64,000 nt of DNA. Origin: Rubrobacter xylanophilus DSM 9941. Its GTDB lineage: Bacteria; Actinomycetota; Rubrobacteria; Rubrobacterales; Rubrobacteraceae. The notes beneath the pieces are model-generated. The model did no database searches. It saw only the letters and a list, made by a program, of their open reading frames with translations, and had not been told where the DNA came from. The position numbers and the translations under genes are program-made. Every line of letters starts with the position of its first letter. Within the stretch, counting starts at the first letter, position 1. Location: assembly GCF_000014185.1 (NCBI RefSeq), contig NC_008148.1, positions 992,001-1,056,000 on the forward strand. The letters run 5' to 3'. Shown here in pieces: positions 49,118-56,663 of this stretch.

Positions 49118-50959
49118 TCAGGTCTTGAGCTCCCGGAGGTTCTCCCAGAGCATGTAGCCCGCCGCGAGGAGCACCGCCGCCACCACCGCCTCCCAGAAGA
49201 ACTCGTAGAGCAGCACGAGCGCCGAGACGGTCGCGAGCCCCACGGTGACGCTGGTGGTGAGCTCCACGAGCCGCCGCCTGAACCCCGACTCGATAAAGAC
49301 GAGCAGCGAGAGCAGGCCCACGAGCCCGAAGACCAGGTACTCGCGGGCGAAGAGCGCGAGGAGCACGAACCCGACCATGGTGAGGGCTATGCTCACCGCG
49401 GCCCAGGCCTCCGCGAGCCTCCCGAAGCGCAGGTTGCCGTCGGAGGCGGGCTCTGCCGCCCGCCGGATGTGGGCCCGGGGGTCCCCCTTCTCGCCGGAGC
49501 GGATGCGCTCCTCGCTCGCCCGCAGCGCCTCTATGAGCACCGTCTCGGAGGCCAGCTGCGCGCGCATGCGCGCCAGCTCGCGCGAGGCCGCCTCGAGCCT
49601 TCCCTCGTGCTCCACGAGCTGCTTTCTCATGTGCGGCTGCCTGCGGAGCGCCTCTATCTCTACGCCGAGCCCGGCCACCTCGGCGCTCTTGCGGCCCACC
49701 TCCTCCCGCAGCCGCCGGCAGCGCTCCTCGGCCCGCCGGCGGCGGTCCGCGGCCCGAACGAGGGCCCGGTCGGGGGGCGGCACCTTGTCCAGCCCCGCCC
49801 AGCCGGTGGGGTCGTGCCAGGAGCGGCGCACGGTCCCGTCCCGGTTGTACATGGGGCCGGCGGGGGCGTCCTCCCCGGCTATCGGGTCGCGGGCGTAGAG
49901 CCCCCACAGCCCCCTGTAGCCGGAGACCCACCCGGGCACGGGGTCCAGCAGGTGGGCCGCGCACCACTCCCGCTCCCCGCCGGGGCCGATGCTCACCCCG
50001 TCCCCCCGGGCGTAGTCGACGAAGGGGATCTTGAGCGCGTGGTGGTCGTTGTCCTCGTCCCCGTTGCGCTCCCTGTACTGGCGGAAGACCCGGTGCCAGA
50101 GACCGCGGGCGCCGTCCAGGGCCCGCACCGCGGGGGCGAGCAGCGGAAGCTCCAGCTCGGCGAGGTAGTCGCCGGGGGAGAAGTACTTGGCGTGCGACCC
50201 GGCGGCGGCGTAGACGACGGGGTGGTCCCCGACCTTCTCCAGCTCCGGGTCGTCCCAGCGGCGCCGGAGGTCGTCCCCGGAGAGGTCGTGGGAGGCGCAG
50301 GCCACCCACTCCGGGCGCAGGTCGCCGTCCGCCGCCCGGTAGAGGTAGACGCAGACCATCTCCCAGTCGGCCTCGTGGTCGTTGAGCCCGAAGAAGCCGC
50401 TGCGCCAGTTGTTGAAGGGGTAGAAGAACCAGTACTGCAGGACCACCCACCCGTCCTGCTCGACCACCCGCCCGTAGTAGCAGTGGCGCTCCCGGCCGCC
50501 GGTCATCCGCTCGTACGCTATGGAGGCCGCCGCGGCGGTGTCCCCGGAGACCCGGCCCCGCACGAGCAGGGTGAGGGAGAAGATCACGTCCAGAAACCTC
50601 GGGATGTAGCCCACGCGGGCCAGCCTGCCCCTCCCGGGCCTGAACTCCCCGTCTTTCCCGTGCCGCCGCGCCCGGCTCTGCTGGACCTTGTACGCGGCGA
50701 ACTGGGCCACGTTGAGGGGGTCGATGAACTTGAGGTAGTGCACGGCCTCGGGGCCCGGGCCGCGGACCTCGGCGAGCCGCTGCAGGGACAGCTCGCCCTC
50801 CCGCACCAGGCATACCGGGTCCTCGTCGGGGCGCTGGACCCAGAGGCTGCACGCCCGGACGTAGTCCTCGACGTCCACCGGCAGAAAGCGCTCCCCCCGC
50901 GTGTACCGCACCACCGGCTCGAAGCGCCGCAGCAGCGCCTCTCTCTCGGCGGCGTTCAT
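49118..50959 (-). CDS. Vps62-like domain protein with coiled coil and C-terminal membrane helices
   Basis: A 613-residue protein. The first ~430 residues contain a Vps62-related pattern: VVLQYWFFYPFNNWRSG, FGLNDHEADWEMVCVYL, EWVACASHDLSGDD and HPVVYAAAGSHAKYFSPGDY. That domain is best known from fungi and plants and its role is unclear. Residues ~435-505 form a coiled coil (RLREEVGRKSAEVAGLGVEIEALRR and ELARMRAQLASETVLIEAL). The last ~100 residues hold three or four membrane helices. The ATG at 50959 overlaps the stop of the upstream membrane gene (ATGA). It is likely a membrane-attached cytoplasmic protein; the function is unknown. Confidence 0.7.
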   Translation of the reverse strand: MNAAEREALLRRFEPVVRYTRGERFLPVDVEDYVRACSLWVQRPDEDPVCLVREGELSLQRLAEVRGPGPEAVHYLKFIDPLNVAQFAAYKVQQSRARRHGKDGEFRPGRGRLARVGYIPRFLDVIFSLTLLVRGRVSGDTAAAASIAYERMTGGRERHCYYGRVVEQDGWVVLQYWFFYPFNNWRSGFFGLNDHEADWEMVCVYLYRAADGDLRPEWVACASHDLSGDDLRRRWDDPELEKVGDHPVVYAAAGSHAKYFSPGDYLAELELPLLAPAVRALDGARGLWHRVFRQYRERNGDEDNDHHALKIPFVDYARGDGVSIGPGGEREWCAAHLLDPVPGWVSGYRGLWGLYARDPIAGEDAPAGPMYNRDGTVRRSWHDPTGWAGLDKVPPPDRALVRAADRRRRAEERCRRLREEVGRKSAEVAGLGVEIEALRRQPHMRKQLVEHEGRLEAASRELARMRAQLASETVLIEALRASEERIRSGEKGDPRAHIRRAAEPASDGNLRFGRLAEAWAAVSIALTMVGFVLLALFAREYLVFGLVGLLSLLVFIESGFRRRLVELTTSVTVGLATVSALVLLYEFFWEAVVAAVLLAAGYMLWENLRELKT

Positions 50960-51429
50960 GCCCTCCCGCGCCCGCCGGGCCGGAAGGAGGCCCTTATCCC
51001 CTGGGAGTTGAGATAAAAGACCATGAGCGTGGAGTAGGCCATCACCGCGTACAGGTAGCCGGGAACCTCCTCGAGAAGCAGGTACAGCGTGAGCGCGACC
51101 GCGAGGCTCAGCCCCTGCAGCATCATGGCGATGAGCCACGCCGTCCCCCACAGCCGGAAAAAGCCCACCGCGGCGGCCAGCGCCAGCGGCGCAAGCACCA
51201 GAAAGCCCACCGCAACCGGGGTGCCCCAGGGCCTCAGCTCCGGGAAGAGCTCGCCGAGCACCGGGCTCGTGAAGTTCAGCGTGCCCGCCGCAGCAAGCCC
51301 CGCGGCCTCCAGCAGCAGAAGCCCGCCGACGAGGTGCAGCGGCCACCGGCTCACGCCGAGCTCCTTCATCCGGCGCTCGACCGTCCCGCCCGACCTCTCA
51401 GCCTCCGGAGCGCTCACCACGCCGGACAT
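50956..51429 (-). CDS. Four-helix membrane protein upstream of the Vps62-like gene
   Basis: A 157-residue protein of unknown function with four membrane helices (LHLVGGLLLLEAAGLAAAG, PVAVGFLVLAPLALAAAVGFF, WLIAMMLQGLSLAVALTLYLLL and YLYAVMAYSTLMVFYL). The N-terminal 30 residues are charged and the C-terminus is basic (SFRPGGRGRA). It is translationally coupled to the Vps62-like gene, so the two products may form one membrane complex. Confidence 0.65.
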   Translation of the reverse strand: MSGVVSAPEAERSGGTVERRMKELGVSRWPLHLVGGLLLLEAAGLAAAGTLNFTSPVLGELFPELRPWGTPVAVGFLVLAPLALAAAVGFFRLWGTAWLIAMMLQGLSLAVALTLYLLLEEVPGYLYAVMAYSTLMVFYLNSQGIRASFRPGGRGRA

Positions 51430-51500
51430 TTTACCCCCCTCCCGCCCCCGGCCCGGAGGGAGCGCCCTGTTAACTTTGCATTAAGGTGCCCCATCCTGTG

Positions 51501-51530
51501 TTGACTTCCCTGAGAGGCCCAGGATATAGT
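51501..51530 (+). promoter_or_regulatory. Promoter of the 51603-52280 gene pair
   Basis: TTGACT (51501-51506) and TATAGT (51525-51530) with an 18-bp spacer. It is followed by an AT-rich leader, unusual in this genome, before the AAGGAGG ribosome site of the first gene. Confidence 0.7.
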
Positions 51531-51602
51531 TGATAGTTACAAAAATAACATAACTCCGGCAGGGCGTATGGGTTCTTTGCGGCATGGGGGAAGGAGGCCT
51601 GG

Positions 51603-51911
51603 ATGAGGGTGATCGACCGCCGGGGCGGCCACTACGACGTCAGGGAGCTTGCGCATGGCCGGGACTACGTGTGGCATCCCGGTTGCGTGGTCGTGGAGTG
51701 CGACTGCGGACGGAGGGAGGTCTTCACGCTCTCGCGGAGCGTCTGCGTTTGCGGGGCGGACCACGCGGGGGTGGTGAGGAGGGAGCTGCTCGCGGGCGGG
51801 CCGGGGGAGGAGCCTCCGTGGGAGAGGGACTACCGGGAGTGGCTACTCGGGGGAGGGGGGAGGCTTCTCCGTTCCGAGCTGTGCGACTGGGAGGAGTGGG
51901 AGGAGATCTAG
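51603..51911 (+). CDS. Small Cys-rich (zinc-ribbon-like) protein
   Basis: A 102-residue protein with four or five cysteines in two pairs: HPGCVVVECDCGRREVF and SRSVCVCGADH. The pairs CDC and CVC, about 17 residues apart, could bind one zinc ion, like a small ribbon. The C-terminal half is acidic and Trp-rich (RDYREWLLGGGG, DWEEWEEI). No family is recognised. The ATG has AAGGAGG upstream and a good promoter 72 bases further. The next gene starts directly after the stop. Confidence 0.7.
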   Translation: MRVIDRRGGHYDVRELAHGRDYVWHPGCVVVECDCGRREVFTLSRSVCVCGADHAGVVRRELLAGGPGEEPPWERDYREWLLGGGGRLLRSELCDWEEWEEI

Positions 51912-52280
51912 GTGAGCGAGGATGCGCTGCATACCGGGCTTCTGCCCTCCCGGTCGGAGGTGTGCATCCACTACCTCATCGTGCCGCTGCGCCGGCGGGG
52001 GGTGGAGGCGCCGCACACCCTGCTCGACTCCGGGGAGGAGGTGCTGCCGGTCTTCTGCTCCAGGGAGGCGGCCCAGCGGTTTCTGAAGCAGCGGCGGCTG
52101 GGGGAGGGGTGGGGCGTGCGGGAGTTCTCGACGGGCGAGCTGATCTCGCTGCTCTTCGCCCTGCACGGGAGGGTGCGCCGTATCCTCCCCAACCCCCTGC
52201 CCGAGCATCCCCGCAGGCCCGACCCCCTCGCCGCGCCGGTGAGCTGGGACCGCTTTATGGAGTTCCTGGTCGGGGGCTAG
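51912..52280 (+). CDS. Uncharacterised 122-residue protein
   Basis: A soluble protein of unknown function, coupled to the Cys-rich gene (the GTG at 51912 directly follows that stop). The middle part, EEVLPVFCSREAAQRFLKQRRLGEGWGVREFSTGELISLLFALHGRVRRILPNPLP, resembles the SseB-like pattern in which a supplied value is compared with a stored one, but the match is too weak to name it. It has two cysteines (EVCIHY and VFCSRE). It is followed by a bidirectional terminator. Confidence 0.65.
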   Translation: MSEDALHTGLLPSRSEVCIHYLIVPLRRRGVEAPHTLLDSGEEVLPVFCSREAAQRFLKQRRLGEGWGVREFSTGELISLLFALHGRVRRILPNPLPEHPRRPDPLAAPVSWDRFMEFLVGG

Positions 52281-52304
52281 AGAAACCACGGGCCAGACAA
52301 AGAC

Positions 52305-52339
52305 CGGGGCCGCCCGTCGCGAAGACGGGCGGCCCCGGT
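52305..52339. terminator. Bidirectional terminator
   Basis: A perfect 15-bp stem (52305-52319 with 52325-52339) and a 5-nt GCGAA loop lie between convergent genes. A T-rich but interrupted tract (CTCTTCTTCTT) follows on the plus strand. Confidence 0.85.
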
Positions 52340-52366
52340 GCTCTTCTTCTTGGGGCGAGGGACCTC

Positions 52367-53236
52367 TCAGGCGGCCGCGCCGCCGAGCACGGCGCCGAAC
52401 TCGCTCTCCTGGATCATGCGCTCGGCCTCGCGCTGCAGCTGCCTGACCCGCTCCCGGGAGACGCCCAGCTCCTCGCTGAGCTCCGCCAGCGTGGCCGGCT
52501 CCCGGTCGTCGAGGCCGTAGCGCCTCACCAGCACGTGGCGGTTGCGCTCCGGCAGCCGCTCTATGGCCTTGCGGAGCGCTGCGTTCTCGATGTCGCGGGC
52601 CACGGCGCCGGCGGTGTCGGAGGCCCGCTCGTCCTCCACGAACTCCCCTATCTCCGAGGAGTCCTCATCGGAGCTGAGCGGCTGGTTCAGGCTCGTGGCG
52701 TCGGGCATGGCGCCCTTCACCTCGCGCACCTCCTCGGGCGTCCAGCCGAGCGCCTCGGCGACCTCCTCGTCGGTGGGCTCCCGCTCTAGCTGCGCGGAGA
52801 GCTCGTTGTACGTGCGGGCCATCTTGCGGATCTTCTCGGTCATGTGCACCGGCACCCTTATGGTGCGGCCCTTGTCCGCAACCGCCCGCTGCACGGCCTG
52901 CCTTATCCACCACGTCGCATACGTAGAGAAGCGAAAGCCCCGCTCGGGGTCGAACTTCTCGACCGCCTTCATGAGCCCTATGTTGCCCTCCTGGATGAGA
53001 TCCTCGAAGGGCAGCCCGTAGCCGCGGTACTTCTTGGCCACCGAGACAACGAGCCTCAGGTTCTTCTCTATGAGCTTCTGGCGGGCCTTTCTGTCGCCCT
53101 TCTTGGCCCTCCTGGAGAGCTCTATCTCCTCCTGGTGCGTGAGGAGCTCCCCCTTGTCTATGCGGGCGAAGTAGCCGGGGATCAGCTCCGGCGTCTCGTT
53201 TTCGCGCTCTGTTCGCTGCGGCCTCACGTTCTCCAT
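52367..53236 (-). CDS. Sigma-70 family RNA polymerase sigma factor (group 1/2 type)
   Basis: A 289-residue sigma factor with regions 1.2 to 4.2 and no long N-terminal region 1.1. Region 2 has [65 protein letters not shown]. Region 3 starts at [16 protein letters not shown]. Region 4.2 has [25 protein letters not shown], the -35-binding HTH. Its promoter recognition residues match the SigA type, so TTGACA/TATAAT promoters are expected. It could be the principal sigma factor or a close group 2 homologue. It has its own consensus promoter (53410-53437) with a leader of ~165 nt. Confidence 0.9.
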   Translation of the reverse strand: MENVRPQRTERENETPELIPGYFARIDKGELLTHQEEIELSRRAKKGDRKARQKLIEKNLRLVVSVAKKYRGYGLPFEDLIQEGNIGLMKAVEKFDPERGFRFSTYATWWIRQAVQRAVADKGRTIRVPVHMTEKIRKMARTYNELSAQLEREPTDEEVAEALGWTPEEVREVKGAMPDATSLNQPLSSDEDSSEIGEFVEDERASDTAGAVARDIENAALRKAIERLPERNRHVLVRRYGLDDREPATLAELSEELGVSRERVRQLQREAERMIQESEFGAVLGGAAA

Positions 53237-53409
53237 TTGCTACCTCCTCTTCTCATGTGCTCTGGGTTCCCTCCACGCGCCTCTCCGGCCGCCGGGCGAG
53301 CTTACCCATCCTCCACGCGGACAAAACCGCGGAGGCACCCTCCTTGCCGTTGCGCTACAGGGGGATTTGCAGGGGTTTTTGGCTACCCGGCTCTCCCGGC
53401 GAATCCAAA

Positions 53410-53437
53410 ATTATATTCCCGGGCGGGAGTTTGTCAA
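53410..53437 (-). promoter_or_regulatory. Consensus promoter of the sigma factor gene
   Basis: On the minus strand, TTGACA (53437-53432) and TATAAT (53415-53410) with a 16-bp spacer. Both hexamers match the consensus exactly, and it is the strongest promoter seen in the window. It overlaps the stop codon of the upstream XRE gene. Confidence 0.9.
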
Positions 53438-53946
53438 GAGGGTTTTGTGGTTGGGTTGTGCTGCCGGTTGTCTGGATGGGCGAGGATGGAGGCCTCGACG
53501 GAGCCGGAGTCTGCCGCGATGCGGCGGATTCTGGCCTTCAGGGCTCTGCGCTGCTCGCTCCCGCCGGGCAGGGCCTCGTAGAGCCTCTGGAGGCGCTCCA
53601 TCTCCTGCTCGAGGGCGCGGGCGAGGGAGCGGAGCCCCTCGAGGGGGGCATGCTCGAGGCTGCGTTCGAACTCATCCTCGGCGGAGGAGAGGGCCCACTC
53701 CAGGGAGAGCGGCTCGCGGTGGGAGGTCTCTCTTCTGGGGGCCAGGAGGTCCTCCGGATGCACACCGAGGGCCCGGGCGAGCTTGCGCAGCGTACCGAAG
53801 TGCGGGCGTTCGATCCGGCCGCTCTCTATCCCCGAGACCGTGGTGGGGCTCACCCCCGCCTCCCGGGCCAGCCGGATCTGCGTCCACATCCGGCTCTCCC
53901 GGATGCTGATCAAATTCTCCCCAGCGTTCCTCCTCCTGCTCATCAT
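53434..53946 (-). CDS. XRE-family transcriptional regulator
   Basis: A 170-residue protein. The N-terminal lambda-repressor-like HTH (LISIRESRMWTQIRLAREAGVSPTTVSGIESGRIERPHFGTLRKLARALGVHPEDLL, residues ~12-68) is followed by a long charged helical region (ERSLEHAPLEGLRSLARALEQEMERLQRLYEAL). No ligand domain is seen. The ATG at 53946 is preceded by TAGATT and six bases, so the mRNA may be leaderless. It lies between hsp20 (divergent) and the sigma factor gene (same strand); its targets could include either, but this is not shown. Confidence 0.8.
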   Translation of the reverse strand: MMSRRRNAGENLISIRESRMWTQIRLAREAGVSPTTVSGIESGRIERPHFGTLRKLARALGVHPEDLLAPRRETSHREPLSLEWALSSAEDEFERSLEHAPLEGLRSLARALEQEMERLQRLYEALPGGSEQRRALKARIRRIAADSGSVEASILAHPDNRQHNPTTKPS

Positions 53947-54088
53947 GGAACCAATCTACCACAAAACCTGCGCACAGGCCGCCGTAAAACTGGCTTTTCT
54001 GTCCGAAAAATGTTTGAAAGATGTAGAGAAAGGGTAAAGAAGCAACGAACGTGATGAGAGTTACATGGGCGCGAGGAGGTGGTGCGAG

Positions 54089-54550
54089 ATGCTGAGCCCG
54101 TTCAGAGGCTTCTGGGATGTCCGCAGCGAGCTGGACCGGATGTTCGATGATGTGGTGCGGGATGCGTTCCGGCTGTGGCGCGGCGAGGGGCGCGCGGCGA
54201 GGACGGCCGAGTGGGCTCCTGCGATAGACGTCTACAGCAAGGACGGCGACCTGGTGATAAAGGCCGAGCTTCCCGGGATGAAGCCGGAGGACGTGGACAT
54301 AACCCTGCAGGAGGGGGTTCTGACCATCTCTGGGGAGCGCAAGGCCGAGGAGGAGCGCGAGGGCGCCGGCTACTTTGTGAGGGAGCGGCGCTACGGCTCG
54401 TTCCGCAGGAGCATGCGTCTGCCTGAGGGGGTGGACGAGAGCAAGATCCACGCTCGCTTTGAGGATGGGGTGCTTGAGGTTGTGGTTGAGGGGGCTGGTG
54501 CGGTGACCGAGCCCCGCAGGATCCAGATAGAGGCCCCGAAGGGCTCCTAG
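54089..54550 (+). CDS. Hsp20 family small heat-shock protein
   Basis: A 153-residue small heat-shock protein. The N-terminus is MLSPFRGFWDVRSELDRMFDDVV. The alpha-crystallin domain runs from about residue 42 to 135 (WAPAIDVYSKDGDLVIKAELPGMKPEDVDITLQEGVLTISGER to MRLPEGVDESKIHARFEDGVLEVVV). A C-terminal I-x-I-like RIQIEAP binds neighbouring subunits in the oligomer. It holds unfolding proteins in an ATP-independent way. The ATG at 54089 follows GAGGAGGT; the earlier in-frame ATG at 54065 is less likely. A terminator follows. Confidence 0.92.
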   Translation: MLSPFRGFWDVRSELDRMFDDVVRDAFRLWRGEGRAARTAEWAPAIDVYSKDGDLVIKAELPGMKPEDVDITLQEGVLTISGERKAEEEREGAGYFVRERRYGSFRRSMRLPEGVDESKIHARFEDGVLEVVVEGAGAVTEPRRIQIEAPKGS

Positions 54551-54573
54551 AGGGACCCCATCGTCCTCCAGGA

Positions 54574-54606
54574 GGGGCGGGGGAGCCTTCCCCGCCCCCG
54601 TGTTTT
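54574..54606 (+). terminator. Terminator after hsp20
   Basis: A 9-bp GC stem (54574-54582 with 54590-54598) with a 7-nt loop, then CGTGTTTT. It is an ordinary rho-independent type. Confidence 0.75.
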
Positions 54607-54663
54607 GAGCGGACTTCTACTGTAACCTGACGGGGCGTTGGAGGCTCATCCTACAGGCGGGCG

Positions 54664-55560
54664 TTGAAGGGCTCCGGGCGCCCTGGGGCTCTCCTCCTGC
54701 TCTTTGCCCTGCTCGTACTCTTCTGGGGGACCGCCTTTGCCGCCATAAAGATCGGGGTGTCCTACTGCCCGCCGCTGCTCTTCGCCGGGCTGCGGGCGCT
54801 GCTGGGGGGTGCGGTGATGGTGCCGCTCGCGCTCGCGCGGGACGGGGTGCCGGACCTGCGGCGCGGGTGGAGGGCCTTCGCGCTGCTTTCGCTCCTGAAC
54901 GTCGTGCTCTTCTTCGGGCTGCAGACCTACGCGGTGCTTCTCTTGCCCTCCGGGTCGGCGGCGCTCCTGGTCTACCTCCAGCCAATACTGGTGGGGCTGC
55001 TGGCCTGGCCGCTGCTGGGGGAGAGGCTCTCCGCGGGGGGCGTGGCCGGGCTGCTCCTCGGGTTCGCGGGCATCGCGGTGGTCGGCGCCGGGAGCCTCTC
55101 GGGGGGGCTGGAGGCGCTCTCCCCGGCCGGGGTGGCGCTCGGGGCGGCCTCCGCGCTGGCCTGGGCCGCCGGGACCGTGTGCTTCAAGATGGTGCAGGAC
55201 GGGGTCTCCACGCTGTGGTCCGTGGCGGTGCAGTTCGTCGCGGGGGGCGGGGTGCTCACGGCGGCCGGGGCGCTGGTGGAGGGGTGGGGCCGGGTGGCGT
55301 GGGGGGCCGGGGCCTTCTGGGCCTCTCTGCTGTACGCCTCCCTCGTAGGGGTCTCTCTCGCCTGGATCATCTGGTTCTCCCTCGTGCGGGCGGGCGAGGC
55401 CAGCCGGGTCTCGGCCTACATCTTCGCCGTGCCGCTGACCGCCGTGGCGGTGGGGGTGATCTTTCTGGACGAGCCCTTCGGCCCCGCGCTGCTCTTGGGG
55501 GCGGCGCTGGTCGTCGCCGGGATCTACCTGGTCAACCGCTCGGGGCGGGTCGCGCCCTAG
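54664..55560 (+). CDS. DMT/EamA-family transporter
   Basis: A 298-residue protein with ten membrane helices in two EamA repeats. The first repeat starts FALLVLFWGTAFAAIKIGVSYCPPLLFAGLRALLGG. The second starts near residue 140 with ALGAASALAWAAGTVCFKMV and ends in VAVGVIFLDEPFGPALLLGAALVVAGIYLVNR. Substrates of this family include amino acids, nucleotide precursors and drugs; none can be predicted. The TTG start follows the hsp20 terminator by about 60 bases. Its stop shares CTAG with the convergent small gene. Confidence 0.85.
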   Translation: MKGSGRPGALLLLFALLVLFWGTAFAAIKIGVSYCPPLLFAGLRALLGGAVMVPLALARDGVPDLRRGWRAFALLSLLNVVLFFGLQTYAVLLLPSGSAALLVYLQPILVGLLAWPLLGERLSAGGVAGLLLGFAGIAVVGAGSLSGGLEALSPAGVALGAASALAWAAGTVCFKMVQDGVSTLWSVAVQFVAGGGVLTAAGALVEGWGRVAWGAGAFWASLLYASLVGVSLAWIIWFSLVRAGEASRVSAYIFAVPLTAVAVGVIFLDEPFGPALLLGAALVVAGIYLVNRSGRVAP

Positions 55561-55928
55561 CCGCCGAGCCGCCGGAGGAGCCTCCCGTAGACCCCCGCGG
55601 CCAGGCCCCGGGGGCCGGAGGACCTCTCCCGGAGGAGCCCGGAGGCCTCCTCCGGGGTGGCGTCGCCGGGGACCTCGAAGGTCAGCACCACCGGCTCGGC
55701 CTCTTCAAGGCCGAGCTCTTGGAGCGTCGCCCGGAGAGTTTCTTCGGGCGGGCGGCCCGTCCGGGCGGCGAGCTCCCCGGCCAGCCGCTCCGGGTCGAGC
55801 TCCTGGCAGACCCTGAGCCCCCCGTCCAGGCTCCGCTCCCACCACCAGCGCTCCCGCACGCCGGTGAAGCTCCGGCGCACTATCTCGCCGGCGTCCCCGC
55901 CGAGCAGCTGGTCGAGGCGCTCCTCCAT
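55557..55928 (-). CDS. Uncharacterised 123-residue protein
   Basis: A soluble acidic protein of unknown function: MEERLDQLLGGDAGEIVRRS at the N-terminus, a Trp-rich RERWWWERSL near residue 30, and a helical C-terminal half (GDATPEEASGLLRERSSGPRGLAAGVYGRLLRRLG). It has one cysteine and no membrane helix. It starts at the ATG at 55928, divergent from the CBS-ACT gene, and converges on the EamA gene with a 4-bp stop overlap. Confidence 0.6.
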   Translation of the reverse strand: MEERLDQLLGGDAGEIVRRSFTGVRERWWWERSLDGGLRVCQELDPERLAGELAARTGRPPEETLRATLQELGLEEAEPVVLTFEVPGDATPEEASGLLRERSSGPRGLAAGVYGRLLRRLGG

Positions 55929-56012
55929 CGCGGCTCTCTTTATACGCCCGGCCCGCCCCGTGTACAATGCAAAAGAAGAGGTTGGCGCGTTGCGTTCCGG
56001 TGGGGAGGTCGC

Positions 56013-56663
56013 GTGCTGCTGGTAGAGGACTCCATGACCCGCGAGGTCGTCACCGTCTCTCCGGAGACGCGGGCCGACGAGGCCCTTGCGCTGTGCAGGG
56101 AGCGGCGCATCCGGCACCTGCCCGTGCTGGAGGACGGGCGGCTGGTCGGCGTGGTCTCCGACCGCGACCTCCGTTCGGCGACCCCGGCCCTCGGCGACCC
56201 CGCGCGGGCCGCGGCGCTGCGGCGGCTGCGGGTGGGGGAGGTGATGAGCCGGGAGGTCGTGACCGTCCGGCCGGACGAGCCGATAGAGGTCGCGGCCAAC
56301 AGGATGCGGGAGAAGGGCATCGGCTGCCTGCCCGTCGTGGAGGACGGGCGGCTCGCCGGGATCATCACCACCTCCGACGTGATGGAGACGCTGGTGTTTC
56401 TGGTCGGGGCCAACGAGCCCGGGAGCCGCCTGGAGGTGCTCATGCCCGACCGGCCGGGAAGCCTGGCGGGGGTGGCCGGCATCTTCGGGGAGCTCGGGAT
56501 AAACATCGTGAGCGTGGCCACCGGGCCCCGCCAGAAGTTCCCCGACGGCGACACCCCGGGCCGGGTGGCGGTCTTCCGGGTGGACACCATAGACCCCTCC
56601 CGCGCGATAGAGGTGCTGCGGCGCGCGGGATACGTAGTGCTCTGGCCCCCGCAGGGTTCGTGA
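56013..56663 (+). CDS. CBS-ACT domain protein, AcuB-like
   Basis: A 216-residue protein with two CBS domains (MTREVVTVSPETRADEALALCRERRIRHLPVLEDGRLVGVVSDRDL, residues ~8-55, and MSREVVTVRPDEPIEVAANRMREKGIGCLPVVEDGRLAGIITTSDV, ~80-125). An ACT domain follows (residues ~138-210, RLEVLMPDRPGSLAGVAGIFGELGINIVSV). This order is typical of AcuB proteins of acetoin or acetate loci. CBS pairs bind adenine nucleotides and ACT domains often bind amino acids. The GTG at 56013 follows GGGGAGG. The stop overlaps the acuC start. Confidence 0.85.
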   Translation: MLLVEDSMTREVVTVSPETRADEALALCRERRIRHLPVLEDGRLVGVVSDRDLRSATPALGDPARAAALRRLRVGEVMSREVVTVRPDEPIEVAANRMREKGIGCLPVVEDGRLAGIITTSDVMETLVFLVGANEPGSRLEVLMPDRPGSLAGVAGIFGELGINIVSVATGPRQKFPDGDTPGRVAVFRVDTIDPSRAIEVLRRAGYVVLWPPQGS

